A model generated the notes under the pieces. That model did no database searches and was not told the origin of the DNA. It saw only the letters and a program-made list of their open reading frames with translations. A stretch of 64,000 nucleotides of DNA from an uncultured bacterium (GTDB taxonomy: Bacteria > Pseudomonadota > Alphaproteobacteria > CAJXXZ01 > 1604HC), in the NCBI GenBank assembly GCA_913063285.1, contig CAJXXZ010000002.1, forward strand, positions 84,989 through 148,988. Reading direction: 5' to 3'. This document shows positions 1 through 8,672 of this stretch, one piece after another; position 1 is the first letter of the stretch, and the number at the start of each line of letters is the position of its first letter. A program made the translations under genes and the position numbers.

Positions 1-718
1 AAATTTTATATATAGAATCAATATTAACATCAGATAAGTTACGCAATATATGAGTTTTATCAGCAGTAATTACCTTTGAAGCTGGTAAATTTTGCTTACG
101 AGCTAAAGAATCACGCCAACTTTGTAAAGCGTCTGCTTTTTTGTTTTGATATGATCTTGCTGTCTCATCAATAGTCCACTGTACATATCTCGAATCAAGA
201 AATAGTAATTTAAATTCATGGTATAATTCTATAAGATAACGAACATCATCTTGAGCATAAGTTATTGCTGTTTCAGGTAAAGGACGAGTTTTCCAATTTC
301 TATACTGCTCATATTTTGATATTTTTTTGTTCAGTAATTGATTTACAAGTTTTTGATAAGAAATATTTAATCCTAAACGAGAAAATGCAGCAGCAATTTG
401 TGTATCAAAACATGGATATGGAATAATTTGAAATTCCTCATTTAATAATCTTGTATCATGAAAACTTGCGTGACCTATTTTTAATATATGTTCATTATGA
501 AACATATCAACAAGCTCTTTAGGAAAATTTTTACTTTTTAGTATATCTATCACACAAATCTCTTCGCCAAAATTAATCTGTAAAAGAGATAATGTTGGAA
601 AGTACGTATTTGTTGAAAAAAATTCGGTATCAAATGCTAGATATTGACTATTTCTATTGCGTATTAAACATTCGCGCATTTCACTTTCTGTCTCAATATA
701 AGTTATGATATGACTCAT
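1..718 (-). CDS. rnd: Ribonuclease D, 3' part missing at window edge
   Basis: A DEDDy-type 3'-5' exoribonuclease that trims tRNA and other small RNA ends in the cytoplasm. The gene starts at 718 and runs off the left edge, leaving about 239 residues. Seen: DTEF at residues 30-33 (Exo I), HASFHD with Asp88 (Exo II), and YAQDDV at 154-159 giving Tyr154 and Asp158 (Exo III). From about residue 198 (LQSWRDSLARKQ) the sequence looks like the start of an HRDC domain, so the missing part is probably the rest of that domain. It begins one base after the dnaQ stop, so it is probably cotranscribed with dnaQ and trcR. This stretch was read directly from the reverse strand. Confidence 0.93.
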   Translation of the reverse strand, partial: MSHIITYIETESEMRECLIRNRNSQYLAFDTEFFSTNTYFPTLSLLQINFGEEICVIDILKSKNFPKELVDMFHNEHILKIGHASFHDTRLLNEEFQIIPYPCFDTQIAAAFSRLGLNISYQKLVNQLLNKKISKYEQYRNWKTRPLPETAITYAQDDVRYLIELYHEFKLLFLDSRYVQWTIDETARSYQNKKADALQSWRDSLARKQNLPASKVITADKTHILRNLSDVNIDSIYKI

Positions 719-719
719 G

Positions 720-1322
720 TTATAATAATTTTCTTTTATTGTATTCTACACAATCTTCTTCCTGTAATTTTTCAAATAAATCTTGAGATTTTGGAGCAAC
801 CATTGGAATGTAGGTTTTTGCAAGAATAGTAGCATCACCTAATGCTCCATGACGATCAAATACAGGTACATTAAAACGACTAGTCAATGCATCAAGGCTT
901 ACTGAAGAATGAGGATATTTACTTTTGGCTATCTCTAAACTATCAATTACTATATTGGTTAACTGCTGTTTTCCTATACGCTGTAACTCCATATTTAAAA
1001 ATGAAATATCAAATTTAGCATTATGTATTATCAAAATCTCATTCTTAATAAATCTTAAAAAATCATCAACAATATTTGAAAAGAGTGGCTTTGTACTTAA
1101 AAATTCATCTGATAGTCCATTTACTTTTTGCGCCTGCTCACTCATTTTGTTATGTGGCTTTAAATACGTATGATATATCTCATTTGTTACAGCTCCATCT
1201 TTCATAATTACACATCCAATTTCTACAACAGAATTATCATCAGGTGTTAATCCTGTAGTTTCTATATCAAGAGCAATACTTTTTGTTAAAGATTTCATTA
1301 ACGTAAATTTATCAATGCTCAC
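720..1322 (-). CDS. dnaQ: DNA polymerase III epsilon subunit (3'-5' proofreading exonuclease)
   Basis: A DEDDh exonuclease, expected to proofread for the alpha subunit DnaE encoded at 19980-23126. Seen: DIETTG at residues 19-24 (Exo I: Asp19, Glu21), HNAKFD around 99-104 (Exo II), and HGALGDA with His158 and Asp163 (Exo III). At 200 residues it is shorter than the E. coli subunit (about 240), so the C-terminal segment that contacts alpha is reduced. The start ATG overlaps the trcR stop by four bases (ATGA), a translational-coupling arrangement. An inner ATG at residue 9 is possible, but the overlap favours the first. A DnaQ-like exonuclease with another role cannot be excluded. Confidence 0.9.
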   Translation of the reverse strand: MSIDKFTLMKSLTKSIALDIETTGLTPDDNSVVEIGCVIMKDGAVTNEIYHTYLKPHNKMSEQAQKVNGLSDEFLSTKPLFSNIVDDFLRFIKNEILIIHNAKFDISFLNMELQRIGKQQLTNIVIDSLEIAKSKYPHSSVSLDALTSRFNVPVFDRHGALGDATILAKTYIPMVAPKSQDLFEKLQEEDCVEYNKRKLL

Positions 1323-1951
1323 TCTTCCTCTTCTTTTGTATCAAACTCTTCTTCAAAATCTGAAAATAGATCAATATCGGTATCATCAAAGTCTGTGTTC
1401 TCTTCTGTTTTGCTGATGCTATCTTCATTTACAATTTTTTCAATATAGCGTTTTCTGATAGGTTCTTTTTTGGTTATTGTTTTTAATAAATTCTGCAAAG
1501 TCTCATTTCTACATAACCCTAATACAATTGGATTATGTATACTTGTGATTGAATGTTGAGATTCTCTTACTAATGATACCTTTTTTTTATTAGTGCCAAG
1601 TAAAAATGCAATGTTAGCGTCAGATAAGTCTGAATGATTTGATATTAACCATTTTATACAGCCTGGTAAATATCTTTGTAAATGTCTGGGAATTTTTTTT
1701 CTAACATCTTTTTCTGTATGAGGCTTTTTTAATGTTAAATTTTGATCAGCTTCACATCTTTGAATTTCTTCCCAAGTAAGCTGCTCATTATCAATAGGAT
1801 TTGTAGGCCTAAGAGAATTATTAAAGTTATCTCTTAATGCCATTAGATCTAAAATTGATAGATTACAAAATTCAGACACTTGTTTATCAGATAAGCTGGT
1901 GTTTTGAATCAACCATAATGCAGTTCCTTTTGGAGATAAAACCCTAGACAT
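1319..1951 (-). CDS. trcR: TrcR-like cell-cycle transcriptional regulator (DUF1013)
   Basis: Resembles the alphaproteobacterial DUF1013/TrcR family, which is linked to cell-cycle transcription. Seen: the family-like opening LSPKGTALWLIQNTSLSDKQ followed by a helix-rich region (EFCNLSILDLMALRD) and the stretch DPI..QLTWEEIQRCEAD. A second helix-turn-helix-like part (LSDANIAFLLGTNKKKV) lies near residues 108-124. The last 30 residues are almost entirely acidic. It is the first gene of a minus-strand trcR-dnaQ-rnd set. Its presence fits the ChpT-like protein at 43605-44123. The family assignment comes from remembered sequence pattern, not a search. Confidence 0.75.
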   Translation of the reverse strand: MSRVLSPKGTALWLIQNTSLSDKQVSEFCNLSILDLMALRDNFNNSLRPTNPIDNEQLTWEEIQRCEADQNLTLKKPHTEKDVRKKIPRHLQRYLPGCIKWLISNHSDLSDANIAFLLGTNKKKVSLVRESQHSITSIHNPIVLGLCRNETLQNLLKTITKKEPIRKRYIEKIVNEDSISKTEENTDFDDTDIDLFSDFEEEFDTKEEEE

Positions 1952-2031
1952 AATTCCTCACTTTTTTAAGTATAACATGGGAACTATTTATAGTACATAC
2001 TTGCATTATATGATAACTTAAACTAAATCGT

Positions 2032-2712
2032 ATGAAAATTGGCATTTTAGGAGCAAATGGAAAAATGGGACGTGCAATTGTACAAGAATGTAAAAATTTA
2101 CAAATCGTCTGTAATGCATATATAAAAGCAACTCATACAAAATTTGCAAAAGAATATAATTTAACGAATGGCGTTCATATTTATTATGACCTTGAACAAG
2201 TAGCATATGATTCGAATGTGCTCATAGATGTATCTTGTGCGCAACATGCTCATTTACATTGCTCTGTTGCCGAAAAGTATAATTTGCCTATAATAATTGG
2301 CACAACACCTCATGAAAATGAAAATTTTATAAACTTTAACTGTCCAATTTTAATGGCTGCCAATTTTTGTATTAGTTGGCATTATCTTCAGCAAGCAATA
2401 TGTAATATTTCAAAACGTAATTTACATACAACATGTATTCAAGAGATTCATCATTCTCAAAAAAAGGACGCTCCTTCAGGAACTGCTAAATCACTTGCAA
2501 AATTATTAAATTATGATGAATCACATATTCAAAGTTTAAGAGCTGGTCCTTTTGTATCTTCTCACAATGTTACTTTAGTAAATAAAGAGGAATACATGAT
2601 GATTTCACATCAAGTATATTCAAGAACAATATATGCAAAGGATGCTTTATATCTTGCAAATTTAATGATAGAAAAAAAAGCTGGTATTTATACTCTAAAT
2701 ATTCTTATATAA
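2032..2712 (+). CDS. dapB: 4-hydroxy-tetrahydrodipicolinate reductase
   Basis: Second committed step of the diaminopimelate/lysine pathway: reduction of the DapA product with NAD(P)H in the cytosol. Seen: Rossmann glycine motif GANGKMG at residues 7-13, IIGTT at 88-92, and the active-site signature HHSQKKDAPSGT around 140-151, with its His pair and Lys. At 226 residues it is shorter than usual (about 240-270). It is transcribed divergently from trcR with about 80 bases between them. dapA, its pathway partner, lies far away at 40463-41239. Diaminopimelate production fits the mreBCD-PBP2 genes and suggests peptidoglycan is still made. Confidence 0.95.
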   Translation: MKIGILGANGKMGRAIVQECKNLQIVCNAYIKATHTKFAKEYNLTNGVHIYYDLEQVAYDSNVLIDVSCAQHAHLHCSVAEKYNLPIIIGTTPHENENFINFNCPILMAANFCISWHYLQQAICNISKRNLHTTCIQEIHHSQKKDAPSGTAKSLAKLLNYDESHIQSLRAGPFVSSHNVTLVNKEEYMMISHQVYSRTIYAKDALYLANLMIEKKAGIYTLNILI

Positions 2713-2783
2713 TATATAAAAAATATATCATATAATTTACCATACATTAACTATATACCTCTATTATGTTAATAGGAGGAAAA

Positions 2784-3320
2784 ATGAAAAAATATATATC
2801 AATATATTTCGCTCTTTTAGGAGTCTGCACAGCAAATGTAGGTCAATTAAATGATGGTCATGATCATTACTATGCAACTGCACCTCAGGAACATCATGAG
2901 TACGGCGACATGCATGAAGAGGAAGTGTATCACTTACTGATGGCTATACATGAATTAATTCCTATAATAAAAGATCATGTTTATCTAATGAATGCACACA
3001 AAAAGCATGGTAAAAAAGTGGGAATGACTCATATTAACAGATCAGCACATGTCGGACATGTAGGTGATGGATTTGATAACTACTATGCAAATGCACATCA
3101 GATGCATACAGAGTATGGTCATGCTCACCAATCAGAAATAGAGCATTTGATTCCAATGGTAATGCAGATGTTACATTTGGCACTCAAGCATAGTAAGTTA
3201 GGTCATGCTCACAGATCACATGGAAAAGAGGTTGCTATGACTCATTGTCAAAGAGTTGCATATGCAAAAAATATGCTACAAAATGCTATGTGTAATAATA
3301 AAATGCAAAAGTGTAATTAG
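2784..3320 (+). CDS. Secreted histidine-rich two-repeat protein, function unknown
   Basis: I do not recognise this protein. The start at 2784 is chosen because a perfect AGGAGG lies just upstream; an in-frame ATG at 2766 precedes that site. The 178-residue product opens with MKKYISIYFALLGVCTANVG, a plausible Sec signal peptide. The mature part is two imperfect repeats of about 65-70 residues, each beginning with a D-G-(H/F)-D-(H/N)-YYA(T/N)A element, continuing with a hydrophobic helix (HELIPIIKD / IEHLIPMVMQML) and ending in a (K/R)xHGK(K/E)V(G/A)MTH element. His is very frequent, mostly as HxH-like pairs. That suggests metal binding at the cell surface or periplasm, but this is inference from composition. 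It sits at the head of a run of small secreted-protein genes. Confidence 0.75.
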   Translation: MKKYISIYFALLGVCTANVGQLNDGHDHYYATAPQEHHEYGDMHEEEVYHLLMAIHELIPIIKDHVYLMNAHKKHGKKVGMTHINRSAHVGHVGDGFDNYYANAHQMHTEYGHAHQSEIEHLIPMVMQMLHLALKHSKLGHAHRSHGKEVAMTHCQRVAYAKNMLQNAMCNNKMQKCN

Positions 3321-3490
3321 AAGTAAATACATTTAGTCAACATCAACTATTTATACAAAAATATCAAGGATTTAGATCAAAAAATCATAGAGCATTGCAT
3401 CTCAATATTACAAATACAATTTCAAATATTGAGAATGATGAAGAATTTAGAAAAATGATATTATATAAAAATATTTCCAACAACGAATGA
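3317..3490 (+). pseudogene. Possible remnant of a coding sequence
   Basis: Directly after the histidine-rich gene, one frame stays open for about 57 codons and ends in TGA at 3488-3490. It has a protein-like composition (for example FIQKYQGFRSKNHRALHLN) but no ATG, GTG or TTG near its beginning. It may be the tail of a decayed gene or a chance open stretch in AT-rich DNA. From 3491 to 3625 I see nothing. Confidence 0.2.
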
Positions 3491-3625
3491 TAAAAGTTGT
3501 GTATATATGATTATAATTTATATCAAATGTAAATAAGTAGTGAATATAAAAAAATATATTTATTCAATTTACATTATTAAAAAATATAGATTATAATATA
3601 AACATATGTGTATATCTAATTTTAG

Positions 3626-3712
3626 ATTAAATCAAATAATAAAATTTAAAAAAACCTATATAGTTAACTATTATTCAATATTTTACTAATACTATAAAAA
3701 TAAGGAGAAAAA
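3626..3712 (+). promoter_or_regulatory. Duplicated promoter/leader with 12-bp palindrome, copy 1
   Basis: One of three near-identical upstream blocks (others 4245-4329 and 4601-4682). It contains the perfect palindrome ATAGTTAACTAT at 3660-3671, the downstream stretch TATTCAATATT, and AAGGAG just before the ATG. The palindrome ends 41 bases before the start codon. It could be a repressor or activator operator; a -35-like TTAACT falls inside it, about 18 bases before a weak -10-like GATACT in copies 2 and 3. Confidence 0.7.
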
Positions 3713-4117
3713 ATGAAAAAAACCTTTCGTTTCACATCACTTTTAGTTGTGAGTTTTTTATTTATATCATCAAGTAATGCTCTTGTTGCTGCTGGTGCTG
3801 GTGCTGCTGCTCGTTCTGTTGCTGGTTCTGCTGCTCGTTATAGTGTCGCTTCTACTCGTCCTGTTGGCCTTTATTCTGGACCTACTTATCAAAGGAGACC
3901 TCAGGCCTCTCCTCAAGCACAAGATGTTCATAGATCTAGACAACTTATGTATCAATCGCATCCTGAACTAACTTCACAATCCAGACAAAATACTAGAACA
4001 TCACAATCCAAACCAAACCCTTTTAACGGTACTCAGAATACTCAAGTTAAAAAAAGAGAATCAAAAAAATATGGACCTACACGTGATGAAATGTTTGTAG
4101 ACGCGAGAAAGTTTTAA
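3713..4117 (+). CDS. Small secreted protein, alanine/arginine-rich, function unknown
   Basis: Unrecognised. The 134-residue product begins MKKTFRFTSLLVVSFLFISSSNA, a clear Sec signal peptide, followed by a low-complexity segment (VAAGAGAAARSVAGSAARYS) and a Gln/Ser/Arg-rich tail with no obvious domain. The ribosome-binding site AAGGAG is six to seven bases from the ATG. The signal peptide and the upstream block are shared with the genes at 4330 and 4683, so these are duplicates whose mature parts diverged. Short open frames on both strands over 3770-3971 are shadows of its GCT-rich repeat. Confidence 0.7.
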   Translation: MKKTFRFTSLLVVSFLFISSSNALVAAGAGAAARSVAGSAARYSVASTRPVGLYSGPTYQRRPQASPQAQDVHRSRQLMYQSHPELTSQSRQNTRTSQSKPNPFNGTQNTQVKKRESKKYGPTRDEMFVDARKF

Positions 4118-4244
4118 CTACTTATATAGTAATATATAAAAATATGAAGTAAATTTACAAACATGAAATTCAGCATCTTATACTCATCAGCAAACACATT
4201 AAAATCACAACTACTCAGTATTAAACAAACTTTTGTATTGAATA

Positions 4245-4329
4245 ATTAAATCAAATAATAAAATTTAAAAAAACTGTATAGTTAACTATTATTCAATATT
4301 GTCCTGATACTATAAAATAAGGAGAAAAA
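4245..4329 (+). promoter_or_regulatory. Duplicated promoter/leader with 12-bp palindrome, copy 2
   Basis: Near-identical to 3626-3712. Palindrome ATAGTTAACTAT at 4278-4289, 40 bases before the start codon; ribosome-binding site AAGGAG. From the palindrome to the ATG it matches copy 3 more closely than copy 1: both carry TTGTCCTGATACT. Confidence 0.7.
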
Positions 4330-4539
4330 ATGAGAAAAATCTTTCGTTTCACATCAATTTTAGTTATGAGTTTTTTATTCACAGAATCAAGTAATGCTCT
4401 TACAGGTCGTGCTGGCTCTACAAGCTTGAGAAATGCGAGACATAAGGTTCAAGCACAAAAAAGTCAGTCTACATCACAAAGAATGTTTCAGACTTCAAAT
4501 GGTTGTGGAGTAAGTGTACAGCGTTCAAAAACTTTCTAA
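4330..4539 (+). CDS. Very small secreted protein, duplicate of the preceding gene's N-terminus
   Basis: A 69-residue product. The signal peptide MRKIFRFTSILVMSFLFTESSNA is almost the same as in the gene at 3713; the mature part of about 45 residues is basic and Ser/Gln-rich, with one Cys. The ribosome-binding site and promoter block are intact, so expression is likely despite its size. It may be a truncated duplicate that kept only secretion signals, or a small secreted peptide in its own right. Function unknown. Confidence 0.6.
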   Translation: MRKIFRFTSILVMSFLFTESSNALTGRAGSTSLRNARHKVQAQKSQSTSQRMFQTSNGCGVSVQRSKTF

Positions 4540-4600
4540 ACAATACAAATCATAAAATATATTTATAATAGAGAGACTTTTAACTATTTATATAGTATAT

Positions 4601-4682
4601 ATCAACATAATAAAATTTAAAAAAACTATATAGTTAACTATTATTCAATATTGTCCTGATACTGCAAAGTAGGGAGAAAAAA
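4601..4682 (+). promoter_or_regulatory. Duplicated promoter/leader with 12-bp palindrome, copy 3
   Basis: Third copy of the block at 3626-3712. Palindrome ATAGTTAACTAT at 4630-4641, 41 bases before the ATG, with AGGGAG as ribosome-binding site. The region just upstream (about 4572-4600) also resembles the 3' flank of the gene at 3713, so the duplicated unit includes flanks on both sides. Confidence 0.7.
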
Positions 4683-5081
4683 ATGAAAAAAATCATTTAT
4701 TTAACATCAATTTTAGCTGTAAGCTGCTTACTCATGATTTCAAGTCATGCTGGAAAAGGAAACATACAAAATGCTGGAAATGAGCATACACAAAATGCTG
4801 GAAATGAGCATACACAAAATAAAAAAACATCAAATCTTTTCAAAAGCGCTTCAAAGAAACTGTGGAATAAATTGAAAGCTATGGGAAAAGAAAGACCTCC
4901 AAAAATGTATGCTTCTGAACTAATAGGACTTATTGAGAATGAAGTTCATAGGCGTTATAAAGATAAGAAGATGACTCACTCTGAGTTTATGAAGATTGTT
5001 AATGAGCAATACAGGCAATATGTGGAGAAAGGATTAGTAATAATAAGACCTGAATACAAATATCCAAAATACAACACATAG
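4683..5081 (+). CDS. Small secreted protein with 8-residue tandem repeat, function unknown
   Basis: A 132-residue product with signal peptide MKKIIYLTSILAVSCLLMISSHA. After cleavage comes an exact 8-residue repeat (NAGNEHTQ, twice; 24 bp at DNA level), then a basic segment (KSASKKLWNKLKAMGKE) and a charged helical C-terminus (about 85-132) that looks folded. The KLWNK-K segment resembles the (K)LWNK(I/V)KS segment in several proteins of the 44-57 kb array; with so few residues this may be chance. Expression signals are those of the duplicated leader. Confidence 0.7.
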   Translation: MKKIIYLTSILAVSCLLMISSHAGKGNIQNAGNEHTQNAGNEHTQNKKTSNLFKSASKKLWNKLKAMGKERPPKMYASELIGLIENEVHRRYKDKKMTHSEFMKIVNEQYRQYVEKGLVIIRPEYKYPKYNT

Positions 5082-5961
5082 AATATATTTTGATTTTATC
5101 TACAAGGTATAAAAAACAATATATTGTATGATATAAATAAATCTCTCAATTAATATTTAATTTTGTTGTGATGCAATAACAATTAGTAGAAAATCAAAAA
5201 AGATATATTGATTAAAGACTAATTGTAGTTATGAGCTTTTACTCATGATTTAAATTTATTATTTAACAGAAGTACAGATAATACAGATAAGCTTTACAAA
5301 GTGCATATAAAAATATTTGAAGAGTCATAATAACATAGATAAATACTTTCAATAAAATTTAGGGCATTACACAGCTCTTAATACAATTTAAAATAATCAC
5401 AATATTTTAAATATGAGTCGAAATAAATATTCCTTTAGAAATCGTATAATGAAAAATTGAATAAGTAACAGTAATATAATTAATAAGTAGGCTTCAATTT
5501 ATCTAATAAAATCTTTAAACAATAAAAATCTCAACTTATACACATATAATTATAAAAATTAAATCAAAATAAAGCATATATAAAGTTTTTAAAGCTTATT
5601 GATATGAATAAAATTTAGAAAAATACTGCTATAGGCGATATGATGTAACATTTGTATAAAAAATACAAAAATAATGTTTATAATAGCATCAACTTTCAAA
5701 ATGTATCGAAAAAAATCTAAAAATAATATCTGCATAATTTATCATTAAGAGTATTATAAATTTTATGAAAAATAATATTCAAATAATACTAAAATAAAAT
5801 TTAGCAAAATATCACTTTACTATTAAAGCAAAATTTCTGAGATATCTAAACATTAAATTTTATAAAACATAAGGTTATTGAGAAAGTTAATTGTGATTTT
5901 TGTATTAAAATAAATTGCAAATACTTTATAATATTAAATTAATGTTATATTTACTAAATAA
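5082..5961 (+). other. 880-base AT-rich spacer
   Basis: No gene, RNA or recognisable repeat seen on either strand. It separates the plus-strand secreted-protein cluster from the convergent minus-strand mrdA gene. Confidence 0.5.
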
Positions 5962-7596
5962 TTATGCAAAATTTTTCACCGCATAATGTAAAACATCACA
6001 TGCAACGCTGGCAGCAGCTCCACCACCGCTGCCACCATGCTCCACTACAACACAAATTGCATATTTAAAATTATTTGCATTGTTTAAAACTCCTCCACAA
6101 AATATACTATGATCTTTTTCATGCCACTCTATATTTGTATGATTTTTATTTTCTTTCATTTCTTTAACTTGAGATGTACTAGTCTTACCGCAAATACGAA
6201 CTATATTTCTATGTCTAAAGTTAGCTCCATATGCTGTGCCATTTTCAGATGTAACTCCAAACATTGCTTTTAATATTATTGATCTATATTTTGAATTTAA
6301 GTTACAGCTATCAAATAACTGCGTATCACACGAAAAGGAAGGAGTAATCATCTTATTTGTACACATACGACTAAACATAATTAGCATTTCAATCGGACTA
6401 CATAATACTCTGCCTTGTCCTATCAATAATAAAGCTCTTTCTCCGCCTATATTTGATGAATAAAATTTACCGTGACTAAAGTTAAAACCTGAAATATTAT
6501 AATTTTCAAATAAACCACAAGTTCTTAGTGTGTTTTGTAATTCATCAAGTGATATTTTAGATTGTAAACTATAAAAATATGTGTCACATGATTGAGCAAT
6601 AGCATCATGTAAATTCACTTTTCCATGTTGCTTCCAGCATCTAAAAAATCTATTTCCAATTTTAAATTTACCCGTACAAATCACACTAGTATCTGGTGTA
6701 ATAAGACCTGTTTTCAGTGCTGTATAGGCTACAAATGGCTTCATAAAAGATCCAGGAGGATATAATCCAGCAAATACACGATTTAATAAAGGGCTATCTT
6801 TATGATTTACGACCGACATCCAATAATCATTTTTGAGTAAATTTTCGGGATCATATGATGGTATAGAAATTAAACTTACAATGCCTCCATTTGTTAAATC
6901 AATTAAACATAAAGCAGCTCTTCGATATTGACTTAGTAAATTAAAAGCATATTTTTGTATCTTAGAATTTAATGAAATTTTTTGATCCTTTGGTAGTACA
7001 AATTTTTCAATTGAAGATCTATCTAATACAAATCCTCTAGCATTTACTACTCGAATTTCTCGCTTTAACTCTCCTGATAAATGAGTGTTTGAACTTTTTT
7101 CTGTTCCGCTTTCTCCAACCTGCATATTATTATTTAATCTCACATATCCAATTGCATGAGCCATCATTTTTGAATAAGGATACATTCTTTTGTATCCTTC
7201 AGATATTATCAAAGACGGTATATTCATATTTTGTAAAATCGTGGCTAAACTCCAAGGAATATCATTTGCTACTACTGTAGAATAGTTTGCAAGAATTTCT
7301 TGTCTTTTTAACTTAGCTTGAGGATAATAATTTAAAATTGCTTCTAATGCTTTAATTTTTTCCTCAATGTTTACTCCACAAATCTCAACTTTAAAGGAAA
7401 AATCATCATATGCTAAGCAGTTACCACAACTGCCATAAATTGATCCACGAATTGTAGGTAATGATTTTATATTTGTGATATTTTTTTGTGAGATATTGAA
7501 AAATGAACTTTGCATAAAAATTTGCAAATAAAAAAGACGAATAATCACTACAGATGTCATCACAAAATATGTGAGAAAAATATGATATAATCTCAT
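5962..7596 (-). CDS. mrdA: Penicillin-binding protein 2 (class B transpeptidase)
   Basis: Cross-links peptidoglycan in the elongation complex; anchored in the inner membrane with its catalytic part in the periplasm. Seen: one N-terminal membrane segment (about residues 5-25), a dimerisation/pedestal region, SFMK at 283-286 with catalytic Ser283, SCD at 336-338, and KTST at 471-474 where KTG is more usual. The 544 residues are near the lower end for the family. It is the last gene of mreB-mreC-mreD-mrdA, overlapping mreD by four bases. rodA does not follow it here. Confidence 0.93.
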   Translation of the reverse strand: MRLYHIFLTYFVMTSVVIIRLFYLQIFMQSSFFNISQKNITNIKSLPTIRGSIYGSCGNCLAYDDFSFKVEICGVNIEEKIKALEAILNYYPQAKLKRQEILANYSTVVANDIPWSLATILQNMNIPSLIISEGYKRMYPYSKMMAHAIGYVRLNNNMQVGESGTEKSSNTHLSGELKREIRVVNARGFVLDRSSIEKFVLPKDQKISLNSKIQKYAFNLLSQYRRAALCLIDLTNGGIVSLISIPSYDPENLLKNDYWMSVVNHKDSPLLNRVFAGLYPPGSFMKPFVAYTALKTGLITPDTSVICTGKFKIGNRFFRCWKQHGKVNLHDAIAQSCDTYFYSLQSKISLDELQNTLRTCGLFENYNISGFNFSHGKFYSSNIGGERALLLIGQGRVLCSPIEMLIMFSRMCTNKMITPSFSCDTQLFDSCNLNSKYRSIILKAMFGVTSENGTAYGANFRHRNIVRICGKTSTSQVKEMKENKNHTNIEWHEKDHSIFCGGVLNNANNFKYAICVVVEHGGSGGGAAASVACDVLHYAVKNFA

Positions 7597-7958
7597 TTTT
7601 GAACATGCTTAATAAGATAATAGGTAAATATGCTATATAAAAATAGTAAAATTGAAAAATTTTGATCATATAGAATACGAAATAGCAGAAAAATCAAAAA
7701 TGAAGAGCTGAAAATTTTATACATTCCAATTGAAATAATATCTAATAAAAATGAATTTGATTTAAATATAATAGAAATAAAAATGTTATAAAAAATTACA
7801 TATACAAAAGTAGCACTATAAAATAAACGCATAAAGTGCATAATATTTAACTGTTCTCTCATTTTATTTAGAAAAATATATAAAGCTATTGTATGAAGAT
7901 CGATGTAATTTTGTACGGACATTAATGCTCCAACTAAAATAGACAATAAAGCTACCAT
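7593..7958 (-). CDS. mreD: Small polytopic membrane protein in the mreD position
   Basis: A 121-residue, very hydrophobic protein with three to four membrane segments. Assignment rests mainly on position: between mreC and mrdA, overlapping both (7 bases with mreC, 4 with mrdA). MreD is usually about 160-170 residues with five to six segments, so this is a shortened or fast-evolving version. No residue motif confirms it. It would help tether MreB/MreC and PBP2 in the elongation complex. Confidence 0.6.
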   Translation of the reverse strand: MVALLSILVGALMSVQNYIDLHTIALYIFLNKMREQLNIMHFMRLFYSATFVYVIFYNIFISIIFKSNSFLLDIISIGMYKIFSSSFLIFLLFRILYDQNFSILLFLYSIFTYYLIKHVQK

Positions 7959-8671
7959 ACAATACTCACAAATCTAATAGCATTCCAGTCTATGTTTAAA
8001 ACCACCTCTTCTTTATGGTAATGTCCAACTAAATAACTAGTATTTCTTTCGACTTGTTCTTTTTGTGAAAAAATTTGATCCAGAAACACTCGTTCTCCTT
8101 CTATAAATTCATTTAGCAGTGAAGCTTTCTTGTAAATCTTTACTCCAGATCTACATCCTCTAACTATACATTGTGCTCTACTTTTTTCTCCTATTACTCC
8201 AATATACATTTCTGAATGCACAATAGGTCTCATGTAACAAAAATTTGAAATTACCGACTCAATCTGACCAATAACTTGTTTATAATATGTTACTAACATT
8301 CCAGGCTTTATTAAATTTGCAAAATTGGAATAAACAATCATTCTATCTGCAGAATATTTACTAATCAGCTCTCCAACAAATACATTTGATGGTTTTCGAT
8401 TTGCAAATTGCTTTCTTAACTCTAAATTTTCTTTATATAATACATCTCGAATAATTTCACTATGTATTTTTTCTCCTTTTAGTTTTTCTAACTCGATTCG
8501 TAACTGTTGTGCATTAATAGAATTACGTACATATTCGGCCCAGCTGTATGGATTTACATAATATACAAGATTAAAAGCTATCGATAAAACTTGTTTCGGT
8601 AATAAGCTTGAACATCTTATAATAAGAAAGCTAATTACACATAATAACAGACCTCTTAAAGTAACATACAT
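7952..8671 (-). CDS. mreC: Rod-shape determining protein MreC
   Basis: Bitopic membrane protein linking cytoplasmic MreB to periplasmic PBP2. Seen: an N-terminal membrane segment (residues 6-20), a coiled coil (about 55-92, RIELEKLKGEKIHSEIIRD), then a beta-rich periplasmic domain with the family-like stretch LIKPGMLVTYYKQVIGQIESV. At 239 residues it lacks the long C-terminal tail of many homologues. It starts two bases after mreB and overlaps the mreD-like gene. Confidence 0.88.
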   Translation of the reverse strand: MYVTLRGLLLCVISFLIIRCSSLLPKQVLSIAFNLVYYVNPYSWAEYVRNSINAQQLRIELEKLKGEKIHSEIIRDVLYKENLELRKQFANRKPSNVFVGELISKYSADRMIVYSNFANLIKPGMLVTYYKQVIGQIESVISNFCYMRPIVHSEMYIGVIGEKSRAQCIVRGCRSGVKIYKKASLLNEFIEGERVFLDQIFSQKEQVERNTSYLVGHYHKEEVVLNIDWNAIRFVSIVW

Positions 8672-8672
8672 T

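Noticed and set aside
2018..2206. 62-codon minus-strand frame over dapB
   Set aside because: Antisense shadow of dapB.
3770..3971. Leucine-rich (plus) and arginine/serine-rich (minus) frames of 63-64 codons
   Set aside because: They are other frames of the GCT-rich repeat in the secreted gene at 3713-4117.
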